Assembly: GCA_018240025.1 (NCBI GenBank)
Contig: JAFEGM010000116.1
Location: 1-40,426, forward strand
Reading direction: 5' to 3'
Length of the DNA stretch: 40,426 bases
Source of the DNA: Verrucomicrobiota bacterium
GTDB lineage: Bacteria > Verrucomicrobiota > Verrucomicrobiia > Chthoniobacterales > SZAS-18
In this document: piece by piece, positions 1-8,095 of the stretch
Layout: the number at the start of each line of letters is the position of its first letter
Numbering within the stretch: the stretch's first letter is position 1
Made by a program: the position numbers and the translations under genes
Notes under the pieces: generated by a model
The model's database searches: none
What the model saw: the letters and a program-made list of their open reading frames with translations, nothing else
What the model was told of the DNA's origin: nothing

Positions 1-1
1 C

Positions 2-169
2 GCACACGAGAAGCTCGCGGCCCAGGGAATCACCCCAACCCGTAGCTATGTCGGCGAGTACTGCACCTCGCTGGACATGGCGGGCGCGTCCATCACGCTT
101 GTCAAGCTTGACGACGAGATTCGCGAACTTCTCGAGGCTCCCGCGGAGATCCCGATCCGCACCTTCTGA
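2..169 (+). CDS. dhaK: Dihydroxyacetone kinase DhaK, C-terminal end (partial)
   Basis: The open frame enters from the left edge and ends with TGA at 167-169, giving the last 55 residues. Seen: the segment VGEYCTSLDMAGASITL followed by VKLDDE, and a Pro-rich tail. This matches the conserved C-terminus of DhaK, the subunit that binds dihydroxyacetone covalently through a histidine; that histidine lies outside the window. Known role: phosphorylation of dihydroxyacetone, using either a PTS-linked DhaL/DhaM pair or ATP. The next gene is a glycerol facilitator, which fits glycerol use. Whether this is a PTS-type or ATP-type kinase cannot be told from the fragment. Confidence 0.85.
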   Translation, partial: AHEKLAAQGITPTRSYVGEYCTSLDMAGASITLVKLDDEIRELLEAPAEIPIRTF

Positions 170-225
170 GGAGCCCCCCGCTGTTCGGCGTAGGTCGCGC
201 TGCGCCGCACAGTCCCGTACCGAGC

Positions 226-271
226 GCGCCCGGGTAGACCGCGATTGACCTTCCACCTTCTACCCGGGCGC
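226..271. other. 12-bp inverted repeat between dhaK and glpF
   Basis: GCGCCCGGGTAG at 226-237 is the exact reverse complement of 260-271, with a 22-nt loop. No U-run follows. It could be an RNA hairpin in the dhaK-glpF spacer or an operator; nothing in the sequence decides between these. Confidence 0.4.
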
Positions 272-295
272 CGCCCCCTCGCACCACCATCTGTG

Positions 296-322
296 ACCAC
301 GCGCACCCGAGCGCGTGGTTTG
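296..322 (+). terminator. Hairpin upstream of glpF
   Basis: ACCACGCGC at 296-304 pairs perfectly with 311-319 around a 6-nt loop, followed by a short TT. It is a plausible weak terminator or processing hairpin between dhaK and glpF. A further GCGGAC/GTCCGC repeat lies just before the ribosome-binding site. Confidence 0.4.
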
Positions 323-360
323 ACCTGCGCGGACGCAGACGTCCGCGGAAAGGAAACACC

Positions 361-1080
361 ATGGACCTCGGATTGATCTTCCTCTCCGAAACGGTCGGAA
401 CGGCCCTGCTACTTCTGCTGGGTTGCGGAGTCGTCGCCAACGTCTCCCTCATCAAGAGCAAGGGTCTCGGATCAGGATTCCTCGCGGTCAGCATCGGTTG
501 GGGTCTCGCCGTCTTCGCTGGAGTCACGGCATCGTACTCCTCGGGCTCGCACCTCAACCCGGCCGTCAGCATCGCCCTGCTGATCCTCGGAAACATCACA
601 TTCGTGCAGTTCCTCGTCTACATTGCCGCTCAGCTCGTCGGTGCCATGCTCGGAGCGCTCCTGGTCTGGATCACATACCGGCGCCACTTCGACGAAGAGC
701 CCGACCCCGCCACGAAGCTCGGCGTCTTCTCGACCGGTCCTGCCATCCGTGCCTACGGCTCCAACCTCGTCGCGGAGGTCATCGGAACGTTCGTCCTCGT
801 GTTCGGCATCCTCGCCTTCACCAATGGAGGCACCCCCGCGGAACTCGGCGCCCTGCCCGTCGCCTTCCTGGTCATCGGTATCGGTATCAGCCTCGGCGGC
901 CCCACCGGTTACGCCATCAACCCCGCGCGCGACCTCGGGCCTCGCATCATTCACGCCATCCTCCCCATCAAGGGCAAGGGCACCTCCGACTGGGCGTACT
1001 CCTGGGTGCCCGTGGCCGGCCCGCTCATCGGAGGCGCGCTCGCCGCCGCGCTCTCCATCGCACTGCTTCCCGTCGCCTGA
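361..1080 (+). CDS. glpF: Glycerol facilitator (MIP/aquaporin family), copy 1
   Basis: 239 residues with six hydrophobic membrane segments and the two half-helix NPA motifs of the major intrinsic protein family: HLNPAVS near residue 63 and AINPARD near residue 183. The Asp directly after the second NPAR is typical of glycerol-conducting aquaglyceroporins rather than water-only aquaporins. Role: passive entry of glycerol across the cytoplasmic membrane. The start has a good ribosome-binding site (GGAAAGG) 6 bases upstream. It lies downstream of dhaK. A second, closely similar copy is at 33838-34596; the two C-terminal thirds differ at only a few positions. Confidence 0.92.
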   Translation: MDLGLIFLSETVGTALLLLLGCGVVANVSLIKSKGLGSGFLAVSIGWGLAVFAGVTASYSSGSHLNPAVSIALLILGNITFVQFLVYIAAQLVGAMLGALLVWITYRRHFDEEPDPATKLGVFSTGPAIRAYGSNLVAEVIGTFVLVFGILAFTNGGTPAELGALPVAFLVIGIGISLGGPTGYAINPARDLGPRIIHAILPIKGKGTSDWAYSWVPVAGPLIGGALAAALSIALLPVA

Positions 1081-1095
1081 CGGGAACTTTCAACC

Positions 1096-1142
1096 CCTCG
1101 GCCGGCCCATGTCTGTCAGGCCTTCATCGGGGCCGGCCGAGG
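1096..1142 (+). terminator. Strong hairpin between glpF and the GlcG-like gene
   Basis: CCTCGGCCGGCCC at 1096-1108 pairs perfectly over 13 bp with 1130-1142, with a 21-nt loop and no U-tract. It may act as an intercistronic terminator or an RNA-stabilising hairpin. Confidence 0.5.
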
Positions 1143-1213
1143 CTCCACCCCAGTCGTCGCTCACGCGACGCCTAACACCCGCAACACCTGACCTTCAATG
1201 AAGAGGAGACACC

Positions 1214-1633
1214 ATGTCGAACCCCAAGATTCAGGACACCATCACCCTTGAGGACGCTCGCCGCGTCATCGATGCCGCCATCGCGCGCGCTGAGGAGATC
1301 GGACAGCCCCAGGACATCGCCGTCGTGGACGCCGGAGGCAACCTCAAGGCACACGTGCGGATGGATACTGCGAACATCGGCAGCATCCACATCGCCATCA
1401 ACAAGGCGTACACGTCCATCGCTTTCCAGACCCAGACCAAGGACCTCACCGAGGCAACGCGCCCGACGGGCGACCTGTACGGACTCAACGACGCTCACGG
1501 TGGCCGTATCGTCGTGTTCCCCGGGGGCATTCCGCTGGTCCGCGACGGCGTCATCGTCGGAGCCATCGGAGTGTCCACCGGTAGCATCGAGGAGGACCAG
1601 ACTGTGGCTGAGGCCGGAGCCGCCGCACTCTGA
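1214..1633 (+). CDS. GlcG/HbpS-like heme-binding family protein (DUF336)
   Basis: 139 residues covering a whole GlcG/HbpS domain: an N-terminal helix with DARRVIDAAIARAEEIG, then AVVDAGGNL, an internal AYTSIAF, and a C-terminal GGIPLVRDGVIVGAIGVSTG. The family includes Streptomyces HbpS and the C-terminal half of PduO, and often lies beside glycerol, diol or glycolate genes. The exact role is unknown; a redox or cofactor-related part in the dha/glp pathway is inferred from position. The ribosome-binding site AAGAGGAG sits 7 bases before the ATG. An IS1380-family element is inserted directly after the stop codon, leaving the gene intact. Confidence 0.8.
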   Translation: MSNPKIQDTITLEDARRVIDAAIARAEEIGQPQDIAVVDAGGNLKAHVRMDTANIGSIHIAINKAYTSIAFQTQTKDLTEATRPTGDLYGLNDAHGGRIVVFPGGIPLVRDGVIVGAIGVSTGSIEEDQTVAEAGAAAL

Positions 1634-1638
1634 CTTAG

Positions 1639-3307
1639 CCTCGATCCACCGATGAGTTTGGGGTGTGAGCGGGTGCCGTGACACGGAAATGCCCCTCGGA
1701 TCAGGGAAAATAGAGCTTGTCTAAGGTTCTAGTTCCCAGAAACGAGAGGCATCCCGTAGGTGCAATTCAAGCATGCTCCCGCTGCCGTGTCGGCGATGTT
1801 CGATGATCCGAATCTGGTGTCGGCCGTGGGGCTGGTTCCGATGCTCCGTCTCGCCCGTTCCGCGGGTCTCGACGAGCTCGCCCAGTCGCGGTTGACCGTC
1901 CCGACAGACAAGGGTGCGAACGCTGGCGGCAAGGTGATGGCGCTGGTCGCGGGGATGCTCGCCGGTGCGGACTCGATCGACGACATGAACGTGCTGCGTC
2001 ACGGCGGGATGGGCCGGCTGTTCGATCGGACGTATGCGCCGTCGACGCTGGGCTCGTTCCTGCGGGAGTTCCGGTTCGGGCACGTCCGCCAACTCGACGC
2101 CATCGCCTCCCGAACCCTGGTGAACCTCACCCAGGCCGCGCCACTGCTGCAGGCCGCGAACGACGAGCGGGTGATGGTCGATCTGGACGACACGATCATC
2201 GAGGTCCACGGATACCAGAAGCAGGGCGCCTCGTTCGGGTACTCCGGCGTCCGCGGGCTGAACGCCCTTATCGCCACCGCCAGCACCTCGACCTCGGCTC
2301 CGGTGATCCTGGGTCAGCGACTGCGGCAGGGGAAGACCGGGTCCCCGAAGGGCGCCGCCCGGATCGTCGGCGACGCCCTGGCCACCCTCCGCCGCATGCA
2401 CTCCGGAAACGGCGCCCGCCCGTTGCTGCGCGCGGACTCCGCGTTCTACGGACACGCCACCATCGGCACGGCGATCAAAGCAGGCGCGGACGTATCGGTC
2501 ACCGTCCGGATGGACCCCGCGGTGAAGGCGGCGATCGCGACGATCCCCGAGGATGCGTGGGAGATGATCGAGTACACCGACTCGATCCGTGACGAGGCCA
2601 CCGGTCAGCTGATCTCGAAAGCAGAGGTCGCCGAAGTGGCCTTCACTGCGTTCCGTTCACGGAAGAAGGCCGAACGGGTCGACGGGCGGCTGGTGGTGCG
2701 GCGGATCCCGGACCTGAACCCGAACAAGGTGGAACAGCCGACGCTGTTCGACGTCTATCGGCATCACGCGTTCTTCACCACGACCGACAAGACGACGATG
2801 GGCACCGTCGCGGCAGACAAGACCCACCGCGGTCACGCCATCATCGAACAGGTCCACGCCGATCTGAAGGGCGGTCCGCTCGCTCACCTGCCGTCCGGGG
2901 TGTTCACCGCGAACAGCGCCTGGCTCGTGCTCGCGGTGATCGCGTTCAACCTCACCCGCGCCGCCGGGCTGATCGCCGACCGGGCGGGTCGGCTCGCCCG
3001 AGCGACGACCGCGACGATCCGCCGAACCCTCATCTCGGTGCCGGCACGGCTGGCGCGGTCCGCGCGCCGGATCACCCTGCACCTGCCCGAGGCCTGGCCC
3101 TGGCAGACCGCGTTCGAACGGCTCTTCACCGCGACGCACGCGCCACCACCGGCAGCGGCCAGCTGACTACCGCCGCCACCAGCGGCACGACCGAGAACGA
3201 AGTGGACGACCGGGATGCGACGCCCGGAACACACCCCTGCCCGCGGCGCATCATCTCGCACCGGTCACGCCAGGACGGCCAGCCGAAGGCTCATCGGTGG
3301 ATCGAGG
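1639..3307 (+). mobile_element. IS1380-family insertion sequence, complete
   Basis: Perfect 18-bp terminal inverted repeats: CCTCGATCCACCGATGAG at 1639-1656 and its reverse complement at 3290-3307. The 5-bp sequence CTTAG flanks both ends directly (1634-1638 and 3308-3312), a target duplication of the size known for this family. The element is 1669 bp and holds one transposase gene. The left duplication starts one base after the stop codon of the GlcG-like gene. Intact ends, an intact gene and an exact duplication suggest a recent insertion. Confidence 0.92.
1760..3166 (+). CDS. IS1380-family transposase
   Basis: 468 residues with a GTG start at 1760. Family features: an N-terminal region with GMGRLFDRTYAPSTLGSFLR, the acidic segment VMVDLDDTIIEVHG, a second Asp in LLRADSAFYG, and a C-terminal catalytic Glu region in the HAIIEQVHADLK segment followed by AFNLTRAAG. 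These are the DDE elements of IS1380-type (IS4-group) transposases. It cuts and joins DNA at the terminal repeats of the surrounding element. The gene appears intact and full length. Confidence 0.93.
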   Translation: MQFKHAPAAVSAMFDDPNLVSAVGLVPMLRLARSAGLDELAQSRLTVPTDKGANAGGKVMALVAGMLAGADSIDDMNVLRHGGMGRLFDRTYAPSTLGSFLREFRFGHVRQLDAIASRTLVNLTQAAPLLQAANDERVMVDLDDTIIEVHGYQKQGASFGYSGVRGLNALIATASTSTSAPVILGQRLRQGKTGSPKGAARIVGDALATLRRMHSGNGARPLLRADSAFYGHATIGTAIKAGADVSVTVRMDPAVKAAIATIPEDAWEMIEYTDSIRDEATGQLISKAEVAEVAFTAFRSRKKAERVDGRLVVRRIPDLNPNKVEQPTLFDVYRHHAFFTTTDKTTMGTVAADKTHRGHAIIEQVHADLKGGPLAHLPSGVFTANSAWLVLAVIAFNLTRAAGLIADRAGRLARATTATIRRTLISVPARLARSARRITLHLPEAWPWQTAFERLFTATHAPPPAAAS

Positions 3308-3492
3308 CTTAGAAGCACGACTGGCTCGCGAGACTTGTCCACGTTGCGGGGAGTGCAGAGCGAACCAATTTTGTCCATCCAAGATGCCAGCTCGCTCGGA
3401 ATCGATCCTTCCCGGGGACCCGTCGCAAGAAGTGGGCGTCGCACACCGTGCCAAGCCGGAGACTGAGCGTGGCGTATGTCCGCGCCGTCTCT

Positions 3493-4746
3493 CTACCGCC
3501 TCGCGACCGCCCCTGCGGCGGGCTCGTCGCTGAGAGTGCGGAGCCGTTGCACGGCGGCATAGCCGCCTGCCGCGGCGGCGGTGAGTACTGCGATCCCTAG
3601 GAGCACCGCGGCCGCGGCGGTGAGACTGATCGCGCCGAGCCATCCGGCGATCGGGTAGGTGATCAGGAAGCAGGCGTGTGAGAGGGCGAACTGCGCCGTG
3701 TAGACGAGGTTCCGGTTCTGTGGTGTCGAGGCGTCCGCCAGGAGGCGGGGCGAGGGCGTGTTCACCAGCGACGTGCCCATGCCGAGGGCAACCCACGTTG
3801 CCAGCAGCCATCCCCAGCCGGTCCCAGACGTCGTGTCGGCGACGGTGACGACCACCGCGGCGACCAGCCCCAGGGCGATGAGGGCGGCGCCGGCGGTCAT
3901 CGTGCGGACAACGCCGAGCCGGTCCACGATCCACGGGATATTGAGCGCGACCACCAGCGACCCGACCCCGTAGCAGGCAAGGGTGATCGCCAGGGCGGCA
4001 TCGTCGAGCCCGAACAGCCCCTTGGCGTAGACGACGGAATTGACGAGCACCATCGCGGTGCCGGCGGCCACCACGACGTTCGTCAGCAGCAGGAAGCGCA
4101 GAGTCTTGGTGCGGGCGAACACCTTCACTCCGATCCGGAGCCGCTGCCAGAACGTCAACGTGCCCGGCTCCTCACTGGAAGGGGGTAGACGGGAAGCGAG
4201 CACGAGGGTGGCGGAGAGCGTGAAGCCGAGTGCGGTGCCGACGAACAGGTTGTTGTAGCTGATGACCGTGAGTAGGACGGCGGCGATGGTCGGGCTGAGC
4301 AGCGATTCGAGGTCGTAGGCCAACCGGGATAGCGACAGTGCACGGGTATAGTCGCGGGGCTCGGGCAGCACCGCGGGTATGAGGGACTGGAACGCGGGCG
4401 TGAACGTGGCCGACGCGGACTGCAACACGAAAACGAGCACATATATCTGCCACGTCTCGGTCACGAACGGCAAGGTGAGCGCGATCGCGAGCCGAACCAG
4501 ATCGGCGGTCACCAGGACGGCCTTCTCCGGGAGCCGGTCCACGACCGCGGCAATCAACGGGGCGACACCGACGTAGGCAACCATCTTGATGGTCAGCGCC
4601 GTGCCCAACACGGACCCGGCCGCGTCGCCCGCGAGGTCGAACGCCAGCAGTCCGAGGGCCACCGTGAGCAGTCCGGTTCCGAGAAGCGCGACAACCTGCG
4701 CGGCGAACAGCTTGGCGTACGTCACGTTGCGGAGGACGTGGATCAT
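3493..4746 (-). CDS. Major facilitator superfamily transporter in a metal-efflux operon
   Basis: 417 residues from an ATG at 4746; an upstream in-frame start exists but would run into the preceding gene. The sequence has about twelve hydrophobic segments, beginning VAFLGTG-like with VALLGTGLLTVALGLLAF, and conserved MFS loops such as the DRLPEKAVL and DRLGV segments. The start overlaps the stop of the 91-residue upstream gene (ATGA), so translation is probably coupled. It is the last gene of a KmtR-like, P1B-4 ATPase, small protein, MFS operon. Export of a divalent metal or metal complex is inferred from that context; the substrate is not visible in the sequence. Confidence 0.82.
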   Translation of the reverse strand: MIHVLRNVTYAKLFAAQVVALLGTGLLTVALGLLAFDLAGDAAGSVLGTALTIKMVAYVGVAPLIAAVVDRLPEKAVLVTADLVRLAIALTLPFVTETWQIYVLVFVLQSASATFTPAFQSLIPAVLPEPRDYTRALSLSRLAYDLESLLSPTIAAVLLTVISYNNLFVGTALGFTLSATLVLASRLPPSSEEPGTLTFWQRLRIGVKVFARTKTLRFLLLTNVVVAAGTAMVLVNSVVYAKGLFGLDDAALAITLACYGVGSLVVALNIPWIVDRLGVVRTMTAGAALIALGLVAAVVVTVADTTSGTGWGWLLATWVALGMGTSLVNTPSPRLLADASTPQNRNLVYTAQFALSHACFLITYPIAGWLGAISLTAAAAVLLGIAVLTAAAAGGYAAVQRLRTLSDEPAAGAVARR

Positions 4747-5018
4747 CCGAGCGCCAGCCCATCCACCTGCTCGGCGGGGCCCGTCACCTCGAGCACCAGG
4801 TGCCCGCGATCCTCGCGTGCCCGCCACCGGAGGCCCGACCCGGCGGTGTTCTCCGCGTCGACCAACGCCGCCAGCCGTTCTCGCGCACCCTCGACGGCTG
4901 CGTAGTGCACGGTGAGCGTGCCGTCAGTTCGGTTCGTGTAGAGGGCGTAGTCCGCGTCAAAGGCGCGCCACAGGTGGCGGCGCACCTCCGACGATGATGG
5001 ACGTGCAGGAGTGCTCAT
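4743..5018 (-). CDS. Small hypothetical protein of the metal-efflux operon
   Basis: 91 residues, soluble, with no clear membrane segment. It has no recognisable domain: an N-terminal Ser-rich stretch, then VRRHLWRAFDADYALYTN and a strand-rich middle (GTLTVHYAAVEGARERLAAL, LVLEVTGPAEQV). It begins 28 bases after the ATPase stop and ends in an ATGA overlap with the MFS gene, so it belongs to the same transcript. A small cytosolic accessory protein for metal handling is possible but not supported by any binding motif; it has no Cys and few His. Confidence 0.65.
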   Translation of the reverse strand: MSTPARPSSSEVRRHLWRAFDADYALYTNRTDGTLTVHYAAVEGARERLAALVDAENTAGSGLRWRAREDRGHLVLEVTGPAEQVDGLALG

Positions 5019-5046
5019 GGTGAGCTCCCTCCGTGGGTGTGGAGCG

Positions 5047-6954
5047 TCAGGCCCGCCAGGCGGACGCGCGGAGCAGGCGGAGTCCGTTGAGGGCCACGAT
5101 GACGGTGGAGCCTTCGTGGCCGGCGACGGCGAGCGGGAGCGGCAGGGTGCCGATGAGGTCCCAGGTGACGAGCACGGTGATAAAGGTGGCCGCGATGATC
5201 AGGTTGGCGATCACGAACCGGCGGGCCCGGCGGGAGATCCCGATCAGCCGCGGCACGGTGCCGAGTTCATCGCGCACGATCACGACGTCGGCTGTTTCCA
5301 GGGCAAGGTCGGAGCCGTGCCGTCCCATCGCGACGCCCGTCGACGCCGCCGCGAGGGCGGGCGCGTCGTTCACGCCGTCGCCGACGATCATCACCCGATG
5401 CCCGGATTGCTCCCACCCGGCCACGAGTTCGCTCTTGTGGTCCGGCAGCAGTTCGGCGTGCACCTCGTCGACGCCGGTCTGTGTCGCGACGTGTGCGGCG
5501 GTCCCCGGGTTGTCCCCGGTCAGCAGTCGCGCCGGACTCCCGGTCACCGCGACGGTCTCGCGCACTGCGGCGGCAGCATCCGGTCGGATGCGGTCGACCA
5601 ACGTGATCGTGCCCCAGGTCGCGCCGTCGACCTTCACCACGACAACCGTTCCGATGGTGTCGGCGGTGGACGCGCCCCGCTCGATCAGCACCGTTCGCCC
5701 ATCGACGGTTCCCGTGACTCCGCGGCCGGGAAGTGCGCGGAATTCATGTGCCGCAGGAACGGTCACACCCTGCGCGGTCGCGGCGCGGACGACGGCGCGA
5801 CCGAGAGGATGCTCGCTGTACTGCTCCACCGCGGCCGCCAGCCGCAGCAGCCTGTCTTCATCGGTGTGGTCGGTGTCCACGGTGATCGCAGAGACCTCCG
5901 GGGCGCCCTCGGTGAGGGTGCCGGTCTTGTCGAACGCGACGAGGCTCGTGCGGCCGAGGCTTTCCATCACGTTCGCGGACTTCACCAGCACACCGTGGCG
6001 GCCGGCATTCGCGATCGACGCCAGCAGCGGAGGCATGGTGGACAGCACCACCGCACATGGCGAGGCGACGATCATAAACGTGATCGCGCGCAACAGTGCC
6101 GCCTCGAACGGCTCCCCAAACACGAGCAGCGGGACGGTGAACACCAGCAACGTCGCCACGACCACGCCGAGGGAGTACCGCTGTTCCACCTTCTCGATGA
6201 ACAGTTGCGTCTTCGCCTTGGTCGCCGACGCCTGCTCCACCATCGTCACGATGCGGGCGATCACCGAGTCTGCGGGCGGACGGCCGACACGCACTTGCAG
6301 CATCCCGGTTCCGTTGACCGTGCCCGACAGCACCTCGTCCCCGACGCCGCGCACCACTGGCACCGACTCTCCGGTGATGGCCTGCTGGTCCACCTCGCTG
6401 ACACCGTCCACGACGGTGCCGTCTGCGCCGATTCTCTCCCCCGGCCGCACCAGGATCACCTGGCCCAGTGTCAGGCTGCTCGTCTCCACCACCCGGCTGG
6501 ACCCGTCCTCGTCGAGGAGGGTGGCCTCCTCCGGGGTGAGGTTCAGCAGGGAACTGACCGAGTCAGCGGTGCGCTGCGTCACGATCGCCTCCAACGAGCC
6601 CGAGGTGGCGAAGATCACGATCAGGAGCGCGCCGTCGAAGACTTGGCCGATCGAGGCGGCGGCGATGGCCGCGACGATCATCAACAGGTCGACGTCGAGC
6701 GTCTTCTCCCGTAGCGCGCGCAGGCCCGCCAGGGCGGGCTCCCACCCGCCGGCGACGTAGCACGCAAGATAAAGCGTCCACCACGTCCACTCCGGGGCTC
6801 CCGCGACCTGGAGCCCCCATCCCGCCAGGAACAGCACGAGCGCGGCCGCCGCCCATCGGACTTCGGGAAGCTTCGCTCCGGCGACGAAGATGGACGGCGG
6901 CCTCGTGAGTACCCGACCGCCGTCTCGCGTCCCTGCATCCAACGTTGTCGTCAT
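5047..6954 (-). CDS. P1B-4-type metal-transporting ATPase (CtpD/CoaT-like)
   Basis: 635 residues without an N-terminal metal-binding domain. Motifs in order: TGES near 194 (actuator), SPC near 298 in the membrane helix, DKTGT near 342 (phosphorylated Asp), SEHPLG in the nucleotide-binding domain, GDGVNDAP near 520, and HEGST near 613 in the last helix. SPC in place of CPC, plus HEGST and a reduced set of membrane helices, defines subgroup P1B-4, whose members export Co2+, Fe2+, Ni2+ or Zn2+. It overlaps the upstream ArsR-type sensor gene by ATGA, so it is presumably derepressed by metal. Cobalt or nickel efflux is the best guess given the sensor. Confidence 0.9.
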   Translation of the reverse strand: MTTTLDAGTRDGGRVLTRPPSIFVAGAKLPEVRWAAAALVLFLAGWGLQVAGAPEWTWWTLYLACYVAGGWEPALAGLRALREKTLDVDLLMIVAAIAAASIGQVFDGALLIVIFATSGSLEAIVTQRTADSVSSLLNLTPEEATLLDEDGSSRVVETSSLTLGQVILVRPGERIGADGTVVDGVSEVDQQAITGESVPVVRGVGDEVLSGTVNGTGMLQVRVGRPPADSVIARIVTMVEQASATKAKTQLFIEKVEQRYSLGVVVATLLVFTVPLLVFGEPFEAALLRAITFMIVASPCAVVLSTMPPLLASIANAGRHGVLVKSANVMESLGRTSLVAFDKTGTLTEGAPEVSAITVDTDHTDEDRLLRLAAAVEQYSEHPLGRAVVRAATAQGVTVPAAHEFRALPGRGVTGTVDGRTVLIERGASTADTIGTVVVVKVDGATWGTITLVDRIRPDAAAAVRETVAVTGSPARLLTGDNPGTAAHVATQTGVDEVHAELLPDHKSELVAGWEQSGHRVMIVGDGVNDAPALAAASTGVAMGRHGSDLALETADVVIVRDELGTVPRLIGISRRARRFVIANLIIAATFITVLVTWDLIGTLPLPLAVAGHEGSTVIVALNGLRLLRASAWRA

Positions 6955-7355
6955 GAGGCGCCACCAGGCGTTTCGGCGAGGGTCTCTTCGAGGTCCTCGA
7001 CAGCGGCCTCGCCGCGGTGGTGCGCCGGGGTCTCGTACAGCGCGTGCTCGGCCTGGTAGACCGCGTGCGCCACCAGCCGGCGTGCGTGCTCATCGACCAG
7101 ACGGTAGAACACGCGGGTCCCTTCCTGACGGGTGCTGACGATCCGTCCCCACCGCAGCTTCGCCAGATGCTGCGACACCGCCGTGGGAGATCTTCCGACC
7201 GCCTCCGCCAGCTCGCCCACGGACATTTCCCCCGCACGCAGCGCAAGGATGATGCGCACTCGCGTCGAGTCGGCCAGCAGCGCGAACACTTCCACGGCCA
7301 TCTCGACGTACTGGCTTTCGGGGCCAAACGTACAGACCTTCTTACCTTCAGACAT
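6951..7355 (-). CDS. ArsR/SmtB-family metal sensor, KmtR-like
   Basis: 134 residues with a winged helix-turn-helix (VGELAEAVGRSPTAVSQHLAKLRW, discussed here only as residues about 46-69) and the dimer helices of ArsR/SmtB proteins. The C-terminal region has His90, Glu103, His104, His112 and His113. That spacing equals the nickel/cobalt ligand set reported for mycobacterial KmtR (His88, Glu101, His102, His110, His111), with a constant offset of two. Known for KmtR: repression of an exporter gene and release by Ni or Co. It overlaps the ATPase start by ATGA and probably represses its own operon. The spacer to the divergent gene is only 36 bp, so any operator there could control both. Confidence 0.88.
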   Translation of the reverse strand: MSEGKKVCTFGPESQYVEMAVEVFALLADSTRVRIILALRAGEMSVGELAEAVGRSPTAVSQHLAKLRWGRIVSTRQEGTRVFYRLVDEHARRLVAHAVYQAEHALYETPAHHRGEAAVEDLEETLAETPGGAS

Positions 7356-7391
7356 GCGAAGATAGTAACACTCTGCGGAAGGTGGAACGCT

Positions 7392-7835
7392 ATGGCACGG
7401 TCACGCCGACAGGCTCCCATCGACGACCCTCGTCCGATGGTCGTGGTCTGTCGCGGTGGTGATTGCGGCAGCAGACGCAAGCACCCGGACTTCGACCACT
7501 TTTGTCAGCTCCGTCGACTGCAACAGCTCCGCTCCGGCGCGAGCGTCATCGCCAGCCCGTGCCTGGACGCGTGCGAACACTCCAACGTCATCGTTGTGAT
7601 TCCGGGTGACGCCGGACGCGCCGCCGGTGCCGAGACAGTGTGGATCGGAGAAGCGCTCACCGAAGACCTCACCGAAGAAGTGGGCGAGTGGGTGGCGCAA
7701 GGAGGCCCAGGAGCAGCAACGACACCGAACCTTGTGCTCATCCAGCAGTTCCGCCCCACCCGCGCAAGCCGCAACGAACTCACCGAGGTGCGGCAGACAA
7801 AGAGCACGGCTCGAAGGACGCCACGTACTTCATGA
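7392..7835 (+). CDS. Thioredoxin-like [2Fe-2S] ferredoxin family protein
   Basis: 147 residues from the ATG at 7392, with GGAAGGTGG 6 bases upstream. Cysteines at 20, 25, 57 and 61 lie in VVVCRGGDCG and SPCLDACEHS, followed by VIVVIPG. This C-x4-C plus C-x3-C arrangement, with the following strand, resembles the thioredoxin-like [2Fe-2S] ferredoxin fold. The residues could equally bind another metal. It is divergent from the KmtR-like gene across 36 bp, so a link to Co/Ni stress or iron-sulfur repair is likely by context. The C-terminal 45 residues are low in hydrophobics and may be variable. Confidence 0.65.
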   Translation: MARSRRQAPIDDPRPMVVVCRGGDCGSRRKHPDFDHFCQLRRLQQLRSGASVIASPCLDACEHSNVIVVIPGDAGRAAGAETVWIGEALTEDLTEEVGEWVAQGGPGAATTPNLVLIQQFRPTRASRNELTEVRQTKSTARRTPRTS

Positions 7836-7924
7836 GGAAAACTGCCCGCGGGCAGCTCCAGCGCCTGAAATCGCCCGGCGGTCTACGCCAAGAGCGTAAG
7901 CGCGAGGAAGCGCGACTACCTTGA
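7832..7924 (+). CDS. Possible 30-residue basic peptide
   Basis: A short frame whose ATG overlaps the stop of the ferredoxin-like gene (ATGA), as in most gene pairs here. The predicted peptide is rich in Arg, Lys and Gln and has no known motif. It may be the 5' remnant of a longer gene or a chance frame; only the overlap supports it. Confidence 0.25.
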   Translation: MRKTARGQLQRLKSPGGLRQERKREEARLP

Positions 7925-7944
7925 GGCGGGACTCGGCGCACCCC

Positions 7945-8014
7945 CATGCCCGAAATGTCCAGATGGACACCGCGTGGACATTTCGTCTGCGAAACGGACA
8001 TCTTCGACCGAAAC
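7945..8014 (+). repeat. Upstream activating-type element, copy 1
   Basis: About 70 bp that also occurs, diverged, at 13303-13375. It contains the palindrome TGTCCAGATGGACA (7956-7969) and further GGACA half-sites, so GGACA begins at 7965, 7976 and 7996. The spacings of 11 and 20 bp put the sites on one face of the helix. The same spacings are kept in the second copy. It lies upstream of promoter P1. A DNA-binding regulator site is inferred. Confidence 0.6.
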
Positions 8015-8025
8015 CTACACGGGGG

Positions 8026-8075
8026 TTCCCCTACCAGACTCGCAGGCGTATAGTCAGTGAATGTCACATTCACTA
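8026..8075 (+). promoter_or_regulatory. Promoter P1 with 19-bp palindromic operator
   Basis: Weak -35 TTCCCC (8026-8031), 17-bp spacer, -10 TATAGT (8049-8054), then AGTGAATGTCACATTCACT (8056-8074), a perfect palindrome apart from its single centre base. The operator covers the expected start site, as for a repressor. The first ATG follows 22 bases later with GAGGAG. The same arrangement recurs at 13387, 14773 and 21743. Confidence 0.85.
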
Positions 8076-8095
8076 TTTGATTGAGGAGACAGGCC

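Noticed and set aside
1721..2455. Long antisense frames over transposase, ftsK and gldA genes
   Set aside because: They are shadows caused by high third-position GC; their Arg-, Gly- or His-rich products lack motifs.
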